A stretch of DNA of 64,000 bases. Origin: Tannerella sp. Lineage in GTDB: Bacteria; Bacteroidota; Bacteroidia; Bacteroidales; Tannerellaceae. Under the pieces are notes generated by a model. That model had not been told where the DNA came from, did not search any database, and was given only the letters and a program-made list of their open reading frames with translations. Within the stretch, counting starts at the first letter, position 1. Each line of letters starts with the position of its first letter. A program made the translations under genes and the position numbers. Positions 37,316 to 46,712 of the stretch are shown here, one piece after another. The stretch lies in NCBI GenBank assembly GCA_031285565.1, contig JAITVY010000036.1:1-64000 (forward strand), in the 5' to 3' direction.

Positions 37316-38497
37316 TTACTTTTCTTTATTTAGCTTGTATACTTTATTTTCTGCGATTGCTCTTATAATGGTTTGGGCTTTCTCTTTGCTTAAGTCGGAT
37401 GTTTCAATGTTATGAATGTCTTTTTTTCTGCTGGCAGAAATACTCTGATGTATTTTTTCAAGCGCCTTTTTTAAATCATTATTATTCGTAGTTCTGAAAT
37501 ACTCACCCCCGGTTGAATAAGCAATTTCTTTTAATGCCTCTTCGTCAATTTCAGAAGGAATCTGACGATATTGAATGCCGAATGGAGATTCCACCGGGTA
37601 GGGAGTTGGCGACGTATCACAAACCCCAACAACGTATAACTCGATATTATATAAATATGCGATTTCTGCAGCTGTTTTCAGTGAAATTTCACCCCTGTTA
37701 TTTGCGCCGTCAGTAAATAAAATGATGTATTTTTTAGTATTTTCATTATGTATAAGTTCGTCAATACTTGTTATCAGACCGGAACTGATAGCTGTACCTT
37801 CTTTATTGATATCTACCCGGTTTATATTTTCTATTGCGTTCCGGAAAGCTACAGAATTATCAGTCAATGAAGATAAAATCATAACATCTTTACCAAAGAC
37901 AATCAGTCCGGTTTGGTAATATTGCTCATAATTGCCCGGTTCTGCCAGAATGTTTTTAGTCGCTTCAAGGCGGTTAGGGCTAAAGTCTTCAGCCAACATT
38001 GAACTTGATACGTCAAGTAAATAAATTAAATCTGTATTGGGCTGTTTTTCAATATCTGTTACATCAACCGTTTTATACGTTTTCTGTAGTATCATTTCTA
38101 TGAGAGGTGAAGATAGTATAGCACATAAAGCTAGTATAAATATACCTGCAATAAAAAGAAAGTGAAGCCCTATAGAAAACCCCTTTTTAGTTTGCAGATC
38201 GTGAGTGTCTTTTTTAGTAGCGCTGATTAAAAGACTGATGTAAAAAATGATTAGTAATATTAAGAATGAGCATACTACATAAAATGTAATTCTTTTATAA
38301 TCCAAATGCTTTATGTTTGCCAGTATTGATTCCGTCGATTGATCCGTATCATTATTTTCAATCAATGTGTTTTTATTGACTGTATTTTCTGTTATAGCAT
38401 TTCCATTAATGGCATTGGCTGCACGAAGTTTAAAAGAAATATGGAGTACACAAAATAAAATAATTAGTATACCGGAAATTAGAACTCGCTTTTTCAT
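37316..38497 (-). CDS. VWA-domain membrane protein (BatA-like)
   Basis: The 393 residues have a first hydrophobic segment (4-23), then an asparagine-rich stretch (28-50) of repeated N-x-I/T units, two membrane helices (about 70-92 and 108-136) and a von Willebrand A domain. The metal-binding MIDAS motif is DVSSS (Asp162, Ser164, Ser166), followed by MLAEDFSPNRLEATK, GTAISSG and FTDGANNRG. This matches the Bat proteins of Bacteroidota, but BatA normally sits in a MoxR-DUF58-BatABCDE operon that is absent here. It is an orphan relative, perhaps an aerotolerance or envelope factor. Confidence 0.85.
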   Translation of the reverse strand: MKKRVLISGILIILFCVLHISFKLRAANAINGNAITENTVNKNTLIENNDTDQSTESILANIKHLDYKRITFYVVCSFLILLIIFYISLLISATKKDTHDLQTKKGFSIGLHFLFIAGIFILALCAILSSPLIEMILQKTYKTVDVTDIEKQPNTDLIYLLDVSSSMLAEDFSPNRLEATKNILAEPGNYEQYYQTGLIVFGKDVMILSSLTDNSVAFRNAIENINRVDINKEGTAISSGLITSIDELIHNENTKKYIILFTDGANNRGEISLKTAAEIAYLYNIELYVVGVCDTSPTPYPVESPFGIQYRQIPSEIDEEALKEIAYSTGGEYFRTTNNNDLKKALEKIHQSISASRKKDIHNIETSDLSKEKAQTIIRAIAENKVYKLNKEK

Positions 38498-38666
38498 TTA
38501 CAAAATCCCTAATAATTATTTAATATATAGATGAAAATACTACCGTTTTTCCATAACCAAATAACCTACTGATACCAAGAGAAATTTCAGATGAGAAGAG
38601 ATAAGGGGATAATTATTTATTTGAAATGATAATCATTTGAGTATGCTAATGACTAAAGCTTATTTT

Positions 38667-39332
38667 TTAAAGTAAGATATTGTTATTAATATTTAGTTTA
38701 AAAGTCAAATCAAGAGCTTCGGCAGCTTTGCGGGATAATAACATACGGTTGAGGAATATTTCAAAATAATCCATAACAGCACAGATATGTGTATCAATGG
38801 TCAGGTATAAAGTAACGGTTTTAGTCGCTATGTCTAATTTTAATTCAGCTTTTTCAACTGCGTAGTTAACGCGATCGTGAATATCACTTTGAATAGTATG
38901 CCAATCGCGCACGCGACTCCGACGTACATCCGTCTTATCTGCCAGGATAAGTGCAGCCGCAACTTCGTTTACCGGAAACGCAGTCCCCTCGTCATGGTTA
39001 CCAATAGCTGTCACAACACGTGCCGTGTCTTTAGGATCCATACCCATCTTATCTAAAATGCGGAATGCCATAATAGCCCCGCTTTGCGCATGGTCTGCCC
39101 GGTTTACCACATTCCCGATATCATGCATATATCCGGCAATTTTGGCCAATTCTACTGTTTGGTCATCATACTCTAAAGCCTTTAATAAGTCGCCTGCTAC
39201 TTTGGCACATTTGGCACAATGGGCTAAATTATGTTCGGTGTAGCCCATTACTTCTAATGACGCATCGGCCTGCCTGATATAGGTATTTACCTCTTCAGAG
39301 TTCTTGATATCCTTATATGTTATTTGACTCAT
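38667..39332 (-). CDS. HD-domain phosphohydrolase
   Basis: The 221 residues carry an HD metal-dependent phosphohydrolase domain: HNLAHCAKCAKVAG (His34, His38), GYMHDIGNV with the HD pair (His70-Asp71), NHDEGTAFP and ADKTDVRRSRVR further on. The conserved DKTDV and the short C-terminal alpha-beta part are seen in single-domain HDIG proteins of unknown substrate. It begins 12 nt after the PhnA-like gene ends, so they are probably co-transcribed. A nucleotide or cyclic-nucleotide substrate is possible, but not shown. Confidence 0.85.
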   Translation of the reverse strand: MSQITYKDIKNSEEVNTYIRQADASLEVMGYTEHNLAHCAKCAKVAGDLLKALEYDDQTVELAKIAGYMHDIGNVVNRADHAQSGAIMAFRILDKMGMDPKDTARVVTAIGNHDEGTAFPVNEVAAALILADKTDVRRSRVRDWHTIQSDIHDRVNYAVEKAELKLDIATKTVTLYLTIDTHICAVMDYFEIFLNRMLLSRKAAEALDLTFKLNINNNILL

Positions 39333-39344
39333 TAAAACAGATTC

Positions 39345-39677
39345 TTAATTCTTTTTGAGGAAACAGGTTTTCAATACAATACCCGAACCATCGATTTTGC
39401 AGTCAACTTCTTCCGGATTATCTGTCAGGCGAATACTTTTTACTTTCGTACCCCGTTTGATAACCATTGACGAACCTTTCACATTCAGGTCTTTGATAAC
39501 CGTAACGGCATCTCCGTCTTTCAGTTCGGTTCCGTTACTGTCTTTCGGAACATCGGAAGCCTCTGTATCTTCTTCACCGGAAATCCATTCATGACTACAA
39601 TCAGGACATATATTTACCGTACCATCAAAGTACGTATTTTCCATTTCACATTTCGGACAATTCGATATTTCTGTCAT
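39345..39677 (-). CDS. PhnA/YjdM-like zinc-ribbon protein
   Basis: The 110 residues start with a zinc ribbon (CPKCEMENTYFDG and ICPDCSHEW, four Cys) and continue with the conserved PhnA-type domain (DSNGTELKDGDAVTVIKDL, SSMVIKRGTKVKSIRL, GIVLKTCFLKK). Despite the name, this family is not needed for phosphonate use; its real function is unclear. It leads a two-gene unit with the HD phosphohydrolase, and a -7 box lies about 28 nt upstream. Confidence 0.9.
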   Translation of the reverse strand: MTEISNCPKCEMENTYFDGTVNICPDCSHEWISGEEDTEASDVPKDSNGTELKDGDAVTVIKDLNVKGSSMVIKRGTKVKSIRLTDNPEEVDCKIDGSGIVLKTCFLKKN

Positions 39678-39704
39678 AATTCAGATATTTTTAAAAAGGA
39701 AGCG

Positions 39705-39712
39705 CAAAGGTA
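39705..39712 (-). promoter_or_regulatory. Candidate -7 element of phnA-like/HD operon
   Basis: TACCTTTG on minus matches TAnnTTTG, 27 nt ahead of the start codon. Confidence 0.5.
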
Positions 39713-39749
39713 AGCTATTTTGCAAAGGAAAAAAATAGGGTGAACTTTA

Positions 39750-40526
39750 TCACTTAACTTTATATAGAATATGATTGTCATTTGCTTCGAAAATGAAACC
39801 CGGTAATTGAATCACGATAAAATTCTGCAGATCAGGTTGTATGAAACCATAAAAAGACGTACCGGACTCGGAAATAAGTGTAATCAACTGGTTTTCCTGT
39901 AGCCATTTTCCTTGTATTAGCGGATAGTGCATAAACTGATAGTTGAAAGTTTGATCTTCATTCAGCTGTAAATCAGCTAAAATCTGGTCGGAGAATATTT
40001 TTGTTTGATACCGGTAGCCGATAGCATTGTCATCTGATTTTGTGGCTTTAGCCTGGTCAATTGCAGCCTGAATAACATCTTCTGAAAAGGTATTATATGA
40101 GTACGGAGGACCGGGTAACTGGCTTGTTTTTTCAGCGAATGTAAATACCCCTCCGGTCATGAAATCAAATCCCTGTTCGAAAACAAAATCATTGACCTCA
40201 TCCTGTTTTGCTTTCATTGCCAGATGGTTTACATCATCCCACAATGTTAATTGATGATCGATGTTTGTATATTCGCCTTGCGACAGGAAGTAAGACTGGG
40301 TAAGTTCAGGGGTAATATGGTAATTAGCAATTAACATATACGTGTGTGAAGGTTCAAATAAATACAGGTAACATTCAGTACTATCTGAATTTTCTTCCAG
40401 AATATAGTATTCGGTAAACTGATCATTTTCGGTAGGAATTGTTTTCCGGACATGTGTTTGTGCCGGTAACAAATCAGAGAAAAGAAATAAAACAACGGTA
40501 ACAATTAAATAGAATTCTGACTTCAT
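39750..40526 (-). CDS. Secreted protein of unknown function (258 residues)
   Basis: I do not recognise a family. There is a signal peptide (about 1-23, LIVTVVLFLFSDLLPAQ). The mature part looks like repeated beta strands, with YYILEENSDSTECYLYLFE, YHITPELTQSYFLSQGEY and, near the end, FNYQFMHYPLIQGKWLQENQ and FIVIQLPGFIFEAND. The last 80 residues could be a small beta barrel or lipocalin-like fold in which a computed quantity is compared with a threshold, but that is weak. It has its own -7 box and no obvious operon partner. Confidence 0.65.
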   Translation of the reverse strand: MKSEFYLIVTVVLFLFSDLLPAQTHVRKTIPTENDQFTEYYILEENSDSTECYLYLFEPSHTYMLIANYHITPELTQSYFLSQGEYTNIDHQLTLWDDVNHLAMKAKQDEVNDFVFEQGFDFMTGGVFTFAEKTSQLPGPPYSYNTFSEDVIQAAIDQAKATKSDDNAIGYRYQTKIFSDQILADLQLNEDQTFNYQFMHYPLIQGKWLQENQLITLISESGTSFYGFIQPDLQNFIVIQLPGFIFEANDNHILYKVK

Positions 40527-40549
40527 TTTTGACTTTCTAAAATATCAGG

Positions 40550-40557
40550 CAAAGGTA
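40550..40557 (-). promoter_or_regulatory. Candidate -7 element of the 258-residue secreted protein gene
   Basis: TACCTTTG on minus matches TAnnTTTG, about 24 nt upstream of the start codon. Confidence 0.5.
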
Positions 40558-40725
40558 ATTTTTTCATGATTATTTTGTTTGGATAAGATTATCAAAAAGA
40601 TACTTTTCATTCTTTGACACTGTTTATTTTGAATAAAAATAGGCGAAAATACAATAATCCCCATCTGAAAAACCTGGTTTTACATCATCGGGAGCCATTA
40701 TTTTAAGTAGCTACCCAAAATTTCT

Positions 40726-40733
40726 TACCTTTG
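40726..40733 (+). promoter_or_regulatory. Candidate -7 element of the EamA transporter gene
   Basis: TACCTTTG on plus matches TAnnTTTG, 44 nt upstream of the start codon. Confidence 0.5.
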
Positions 40734-40777
40734 CTGCTCCCGGGAATTGTACAGTTCCTTGGAAATCGTAAATACAT

Positions 40778-41680
40778 ATGGATATTAAAATCAGGGCGAT
40801 TGCGGCTTGTCTGCTTTGGGGGTCGGCTTTTGCCGGTGCTAAAATTGGCTTTCAGTATGCAGAACCTATTTTTCTGTCAGGTATGCGCTTTACCCTGGCA
40901 GGTTTACTGTTGCTCCCATTGATCCGAATGCAAAGGATTGATATTCGTGCAAATTTAAAGCATTGGCGTTTCATGCTATTATTTGCATTTGTGCAAACAT
41001 TTCTGCAATACGGATTATTCTTTATGGGGCTCAACAAAGTGCCCGGAGCCACTTCGGCTGTAATTATTGGAGCGGGGCCACTGTTTGTTACTATCATGGC
41101 ACATCTGACATTGAAGAATGATAAACTAACCTGGCGTAAAATGATTGCCATCGGATTGGGTATTGCCGGTGTTGTATTTATTAGTCTGGCAAAAGGCAGT
41201 TTGATGTCCAATGATCCCACATTTTATACCGGTGTCATATTATTATTGTTAAGCAATATGATTGGTAGCTATACGAATATTATGGTCGTAAAGAAAAAGT
41301 CGTATAATATCTCTCCGATAGTGCTAACTTCATTTGCTAATTTTACAGGAGGTATCATGTTGTTAATTACTGCATCTATAGTAGAAAAACCTGAATTGAA
41401 AATTTACCCGACTGAATTTTATATCGCACTCTTGTGGCTGGCTTTTATTCCTGCTGCCGGTTTTTCTTTATGGTACGGACTATTGCAGCGGCCTGAGGTG
41501 AAAGTCTCGGAGCTGAACATCTGGAAATTCCTGATACCGGTTACAGGAAGCGTATTAAGCTGGATCTTACTGCCGGATGAATCTCCTGATATTACGACTA
41601 TTATAGGTATCTTGATTATTACTGTAGCTTTGCTTTTACTTCAATTGCCCAAACGTTTTTTTGCGAATAAAATCAGGTAA
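40778..41680 (+). CDS. EamA-family (drug/metabolite) transporter
   Basis: The 300 residues form ten hydrophobic helices in two EamA repeats (about 5-140 and 150-295). Typical marks are LLWGSAFAGAKIGFQYAEP at the start, GLNKVPGATSAVIIGAGPLF and the second-repeat ASIVEKPE and YGLLQRPEVKVSEL. It moves small metabolites across the inner membrane; the substrate cannot be told. Its stop overlaps the stop region of the convergent TPR gene by 8 nt. Confidence 0.92.
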   Translation: MDIKIRAIAACLLWGSAFAGAKIGFQYAEPIFLSGMRFTLAGLLLLPLIRMQRIDIRANLKHWRFMLLFAFVQTFLQYGLFFMGLNKVPGATSAVIIGAGPLFVTIMAHLTLKNDKLTWRKMIAIGLGIAGVVFISLAKGSLMSNDPTFYTGVILLLLSNMIGSYTNIMVVKKKSYNISPIVLTSFANFTGGIMLLITASIVEKPELKIYPTEFYIALLWLAFIPAAGFSLWYGLLQRPEVKVSELNIWKFLIPVTGSVLSWILLPDESPDITTIIGILIITVALLLLQLPKRFFANKIR

Positions 41681-43121
41681 AATAAGCGTAACTGTTTGGA
41701 TTCTTAGTCTTGATATAGCTGCTGCTTATATTCTCTTTCTCTTCCGGCATTTTGTCCGGAAGTTGCTGAATTAATTCGTTGAGTTTCTCAAGTGTAATTG
41801 TTGTTTTCTTATTGTCAGGAGCCAATAATATATGCTCTCTTACACCCCGGAAGAACATATCTTCATGAAACTGTTCTAATTGTTTACGTGCGAAGTACTG
41901 GATAGCTTTTCCTTTATTCTCTCTAATATATTCATTAGCTAACAGTACATTAATGAAAAGGCATCGCTGACGTTTTACTTCATCGGTCACTTTAGATAGA
42001 TCCGAAATCATATTTAATTGCCAGATTTGTTCAAGATGATTCGTCTTCTTGCTACTATTCCATAGTTCATAATAAAGTACTGATGCATTATTCAACTGAC
42101 CGTCGCGGGCAAATGTCTCTGCTCTGAATTGCTTTAACATATTGACAAATAATGGTGCCGGCTGCAGTAATTGTTCTGCATAATCAAATAATTCAAAAGC
42201 CCTTTTACGATCATAGGTGCGTCCGAGAGCCGAACCCAGAAGCATACACACTTCAGTAGCAGTTGTGTCTTTTCGGAAAGCATATTCCAGAGGTTCAATA
42301 GAATCCAGATATTTCCCGGCATAATATCTGGATATGGCTCCGTATTTTAATGTTTTATAAGTAGAATCGCCTTCTGCAACTAATTTGGTATATATCTCAT
42401 CGGCTTGTGTATAATCTTTGAGTGTGAAAAGTACGATCGCTTTGCTTTGAAGTAATAATCGGTTGGCCGGACTGTATGATAATGCCGTATCACAAATTGT
42501 TAATGCGGCTTCCGGTTCCTGAATTAATAATAATGTATTCACTAAAGTAGATGCTGCCGACGCATTCTCTTTGTTGTTCTGAAATGCCTTTGTATAGTAG
42601 GTTGAGGCGTTCATCAGTTGGTCTGTGCGGTTGTAACAATCACCTATATTTCGTAAAATAACCGGATTGTCGGGATCTTGTTCCAGTAAATAAAAAAAGC
42701 GGTCCATCGCATCTGTATACCTGCTAGCCTGCATATACAACCGGGCCAATTGATAATTAGCATAAAAATCGGTGCTGTCCTGCTCTAATACCTTATGAAA
42801 ATATAGTTCCGACTCTCTGGCTTTTCCGATATATGCTGCCGTACGGGCGATTGTATTCAGCAAATCAATACGGGTTGTATCAGAAGAAAGACAATGCAGG
42901 TAGCATTGATAGGCTTCTTTGTATTTTAACATGCCTTCATAAGCTTGCCCGATGATATATATATTCTGAATATCTGAAGAATCGGATTTATTCAGGTTTG
43001 CAGCATATTTAATTATATCCTGATAACGTTTTTGATTGATAAGTGTTTGCAGAGAAGGGTGTTGCGCTTGGGTAATTGAGGCGAGGCTACATATAAAAAA
43101 CAAGAAGAACAACTTTTTCAT
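41673..43121 (-). CDS. Secreted TPR-repeat protein
   Basis: The 482 residues start with a signal peptide (about 1-19, FFLFFICSLASITQAQ) and then hold about eight TPR-type repeats (for example YIIGQAYEGMLKYKEAYQCY, ANYQLARLYMQASRYTDAMD and ILRNIGDCYNRTDQLMNAS). TPR arrays scaffold protein complexes, here probably in the periplasm or on the outer membrane. No catalytic motif is visible. It has a -7 box about 47 nt upstream and overlaps the end of the EamA gene by 8 nt in the opposite direction. Confidence 0.88.
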   Translation of the reverse strand: MKKLFFLFFICSLASITQAQHPSLQTLINQKRYQDIIKYAANLNKSDSSDIQNIYIIGQAYEGMLKYKEAYQCYLHCLSSDTTRIDLLNTIARTAAYIGKARESELYFHKVLEQDSTDFYANYQLARLYMQASRYTDAMDRFFYLLEQDPDNPVILRNIGDCYNRTDQLMNASTYYTKAFQNNKENASAASTLVNTLLLIQEPEAALTICDTALSYSPANRLLLQSKAIVLFTLKDYTQADEIYTKLVAEGDSTYKTLKYGAISRYYAGKYLDSIEPLEYAFRKDTTATEVCMLLGSALGRTYDRKRAFELFDYAEQLLQPAPLFVNMLKQFRAETFARDGQLNNASVLYYELWNSSKKTNHLEQIWQLNMISDLSKVTDEVKRQRCLFINVLLANEYIRENKGKAIQYFARKQLEQFHEDMFFRGVREHILLAPDNKKTTITLEKLNELIQQLPDKMPEEKENISSSYIKTKNPNSYAYFT

Positions 43122-43167
43122 ATATACTTATTTTGGTTATGGATTTTTTACTTAAATCACCTATCTA

Positions 43168-43175
43168 CAAATATA
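43168..43175 (-). promoter_or_regulatory. Candidate -7 element of the TPR gene
   Basis: TATATTTG on minus matches TAnnTTTG, 46 nt upstream of the TPR start codon. Confidence 0.5.
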
Positions 43176-43321
43176 TAATTATTTTTATACTTGCGGATAA
43201 ATCTTTGTTAATTCCCAACAGATTATTTGAATATGTTATATTTCGTAGCTAATTTTACGGTCGTTTTGCTGGAGGGTAAAAGAACAGATCAATCGAAATA
43301 TACCATAAATATAAAATTAAT

Positions 43322-46300
43322 ATGTCAAAAATTGGAGTGAAGAAAGTAATAGTATTAGGCTCAGGCGCATTAAAGATTGGCCAGGCCGGTGAATTTGACT
43401 ATTCCGGGTCGCAGGCATTGAAAGCGTTGCGGGAAGAAGGGGTTCAATCGGTTTTAATAAACCCGAACATCGCAACGATTCAAACTTCCGAAGGTGTGGC
43501 TGACAGCGTTTATTTCCTGCCGATCACACCTTTTTTTGTAGAGGAAGTTATCAAAAAAGAGAAACCGGATGGTATATTACTTGCTTTTGGTGGGCAAACA
43601 GCGCTTAATTGCGGAACCAAGCTATATACGGATGGCACATTAGATAAATATGGAGTCAAGGTTCTGGGAACTTCGGTTGAGGCTATTATGTATACCGAAG
43701 ATCGTGATCTGTTTGTTAAGAAGCTTGATGAGAAAGGGTTAAAAACTCCCGTTAGCCAGGCAGTCGAAACAATGGAAGATGCAATAGCAGCAGCTAACCG
43801 GATTGGTTTTCCGGTTATGGTTCGTTCGGCGTATGCGTTGGGGGGATTAGGTAGCGGTATCTGTAAAGATGAGGCTGAATTGCGTACCCTGGCTGAAAGC
43901 GCTTTCGCATTTTCATCACAAATCCTGGTAGAAGAATCGCTGAAAGGTTGGAAAGAGATTGAATTTGAAGTTATACGCGATAAAAACGACCATTGCTTTA
44001 CGGTTGTAAGCATGGAAAATGTTGATCCGCTAGGGGTGCATACCGGCGAAAGTATTGTAGTGGCTCCTACCTGTTCGTTGAATGATGAAGAACTGGAAAT
44101 GTTGCAGGACATTTCAGTACGGTCTATACGGCATTTAGGTATTGTGGGTGAATGTAATATCCAGTATGCTTATAGCTCAGAAACAGGAGATTACCGGATT
44201 ATTGAAGTAAATGCCCGTCTGAGCCGTTCATCAGCATTGGCTTCGAAAGCAAGCGGATATCCATTGGCTTTTGTTGCAGCAAAGCTGGCATTAGGATATG
44301 GGTTGGATGAGATCGGAGAAATGGGTACACCCAATTCGGCATATAAAGCGCCTGAAGTAGATTATATAATAGCTAAGATACCACGATGGGACTTGACTAA
44401 ATTTGCCGGAGTTAGCCGTCAGATCGGTTCAAGTATGAAATCTGTCGGTGAAATCATGTCAATCGGAAAAAGCTTTGAAGAAATCATGCAAAAAGGATTG
44501 CGTATGATAGGGCAGGGGATGCATGGTTTCGTAGGTAATAATGACCTGGAATTTGAAAATCTGGATGATGAACTGGAGAACCCAACCGACCTGCGTATCT
44601 TCGCCGTAGCCAAAGCATTGGAAAAAGGATATACTGTTGACCGTATTTATGAGTTAACGAAAATCAACCAGTGGTTCCTGAATAAACTTAAGAATATTGT
44701 TGATTATACAAAGGTATTGTCTGGGTATAATAAAATAGAAGATTTACCTGTAGATGTATTGAAGGAAGCTAAACGTTTAGGATTTTCAGACTTCCAGATT
44801 GTCCGTTTTGTGGAAAATCCACAAGGTAATATGGAAAAGGAAAATATCCGTGTACGTTCGTTACGGAAGAAACTGGGCATTTTACCCAGTGTGAAACGGA
44901 TTAATACAATTGCTTCCGAGCATCCTGAACTGACGAATTACCTGTATATGACGTATGATGGTAGCGAGCACGATATCCCCTACTATAAAAATGATAAGAG
45001 TGTCATTATACTAGGGTCGGGAGCTTATCGTATCGGTTCGTCAGTAGAGTTTGACTGGTGTTCGGTAAATGCGACTCAAACTGCACGTAACCTGGGGTAT
45101 AAGTCAATAATGATCAATTATAACCCCGAAACAGTATCGACAGATTATGATATGTGCGACCGTCTGTATTTTGATGAGTTATCATTTGAACGGGTGTTGG
45201 ATGTCGTTGACCTGGAGATGCCGAAAGGTGTAATTGTTTCAATGGGTGGGCAGATACCGAATAACCTGGCAATGAAACTTTACCGTCAACAGGTGCCGAT
45301 ATTGGGAACATCACCGCTTTCTATCGACAGGGCTGAAAACCGCCATAAATTCTCAGCAATGCTCGATACGCTGGGTATTGACCAGCCCAGGTGGGCCGAA
45401 TTAACGAGTATGGATGAAATTGATAACTTTATTGCAGAGGTTGGTTTCCCTATCTTGATTCGTCCGTCTTATGTATTAAGCGGGGCAGCAATGAATGTAT
45501 GTTATACAAAAGAACAACTGGTTGAATTCTTAAAGGTTGCTGCTAAAATTTCTAAAGAATATCCGGTTGTAGTTTCGGAATTTTTGCAGGATGCGAAAGA
45601 AGTCGAATTTGATGCGGTTGCGATGAATGGCGAAGTTGTTGAATATGCTATTTCGGAACATGTTGAATTTGCAGGTGTGCATTCGGGTGATGCTACACTC
45701 GTATTCCCGGCGCAAAAAATATATTTCGAGACGGCGCGCCGTATCAAGAAAGTTAGTCGTATGATTGCTAAGGAACTTAATATCAGTGGACCTTTCAATA
45801 TCCAATATCTGGCGAAAAATAATGATGTAAAAGTGATTGAATGTAATCTGCGTGCATCGCGGAGTTTCCCATTTGTATCAAAAGTCTTGAAACGCAACTT
45901 TATTGAAACAGCAACCCGTATTATGCTGGATGCACCTTATTCAAAACCGGATAAATCAGCATTTGACATTGATTGGATTGGTGTAAAAGCATCCCAGTTC
46001 TCTTTTGGGCGTTTACATAATGCGGATCCTGTATTAGGTGTTGATATGAGTTCAACCGGTGAAGTTGGTTGTATTGGCGACGATTTCGATGAAGCATTAT
46101 TGTCTGCAATGATTGCAGTAGGCAATTTTATACCGAAGAAAAATGTAATGGTTTCGTCGGGAGGAGCAAAGAGTAAGGTTGATTTGCTTGAGCCTTGTTT
46201 AATGCTCGAAGCGAAAGGATATAAAATTTATGCAACAAACGGTACTGCAAAATTCCTGAATGATAATGGTATTGAGGCTACTGCTGTTTGCTGGCCGGAC

Positions 46301-46540
46301 GAACGCGGCGAATTAAATATTATGGATATGTTTAGCGATCATATCTTTGAATTGGTCATAAACATACCTAAAGACCATAGTCGCCGCGAGTTGACAAATG
46401 GTTATAAGATTCGTCGTGCTGCAATTGATCATAATATTCCGCTGATTACGAATGCCCGTCTGGCAAGCGCTTTTATCCGTGCATTTTGTAATATTTCCGA
46501 GTCTGATATAGCTATCAAGAACTGGCAGGAATATCAATAA
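43322..46540 (+). CDS. carB: Carbamoyl-phosphate synthase large subunit
   Basis: CarB makes carbamoyl phosphate from ammonia, bicarbonate and two ATP for arginine and pyrimidine synthesis. The 1072 residues show the duplicated layout. The first ATP-grasp half (about 1-400) has VLGSGALKIGQAGEFDYSG and NARLSRSSALASKASGYPLA. The linker and second half (about 550-930) have GSGAYRIGSSVEFDWC and ECNLRASRSFPFVSKVL, and a C-terminal MGS-like allosteric domain follows. No carA is adjacent in the window, so the amidotransferase subunit must lie elsewhere. A terminator-like hairpin follows. Confidence 0.97.
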   Translation: MSKIGVKKVIVLGSGALKIGQAGEFDYSGSQALKALREEGVQSVLINPNIATIQTSEGVADSVYFLPITPFFVEEVIKKEKPDGILLAFGGQTALNCGTKLYTDGTLDKYGVKVLGTSVEAIMYTEDRDLFVKKLDEKGLKTPVSQAVETMEDAIAAANRIGFPVMVRSAYALGGLGSGICKDEAELRTLAESAFAFSSQILVEESLKGWKEIEFEVIRDKNDHCFTVVSMENVDPLGVHTGESIVVAPTCSLNDEELEMLQDISVRSIRHLGIVGECNIQYAYSSETGDYRIIEVNARLSRSSALASKASGYPLAFVAAKLALGYGLDEIGEMGTPNSAYKAPEVDYIIAKIPRWDLTKFAGVSRQIGSSMKSVGEIMSIGKSFEEIMQKGLRMIGQGMHGFVGNNDLEFENLDDELENPTDLRIFAVAKALEKGYTVDRIYELTKINQWFLNKLKNIVDYTKVLSGYNKIEDLPVDVLKEAKRLGFSDFQIVRFVENPQGNMEKENIRVRSLRKKLGILPSVKRINTIASEHPELTNYLYMTYDGSEHDIPYYKNDKSVIILGSGAYRIGSSVEFDWCSVNATQTARNLGYKSIMINYNPETVSTDYDMCDRLYFDELSFERVLDVVDLEMPKGVIVSMGGQIPNNLAMKLYRQQVPILGTSPLSIDRAENRHKFSAMLDTLGIDQPRWAELTSMDEIDNFIAEVGFPILIRPSYVLSGAAMNVCYTKEQLVEFLKVAAKISKEYPVVVSEFLQDAKEVEFDAVAMNGEVVEYAISEHVEFAGVHSGDATLVFPAQKIYFETARRIKKVSRMIAKELNISGPFNIQYLAKNNDVKVIECNLRASRSFPFVSKVLKRNFIETATRIMLDAPYSKPDKSAFDIDWIGVKASQFSFGRLHNADPVLGVDMSSTGEVGCIGDDFDEALLSAMIAVGNFIPKKNVMVSSGGAKSKVDLLEPCLMLEAKGYKIYATNGTAKFLNDNGIEATAVCWPDERGELNIMDMFSDHIFELVINIPKDHSRRELTNGYKIRRAAIDHNIPLITNARLASAFIRAFCNISESDIAIKNWQEYQ

Positions 46541-46551
46541 TAAACTTCAGT

Positions 46552-46590
46552 CTCCTTTAGGGGAACTCACCATCCTCTAAAGGGGCTTTT
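46552..46590 (+). terminator. Terminator-like hairpin after carB
   Basis: CTCCTTTAGGGG (46552-46563) pairs with CCTCTAAAGGGG (46574-46585), 12 bp with two G-T pairs, then CTTTT follows. Probably a Rho-independent terminator. Confidence 0.7.
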
Positions 46591-46712
46591 AGGAAAAGGA
46601 GATATTTGTACAATTAGTTCTCATTTTCAACTCTCAATTTTCCAATTTCCATTTTCAATTAAAGCTCCCCTTCTGGGATTTGGGGGATGATTTGTATTAT
46701 TAATAATTAAAG

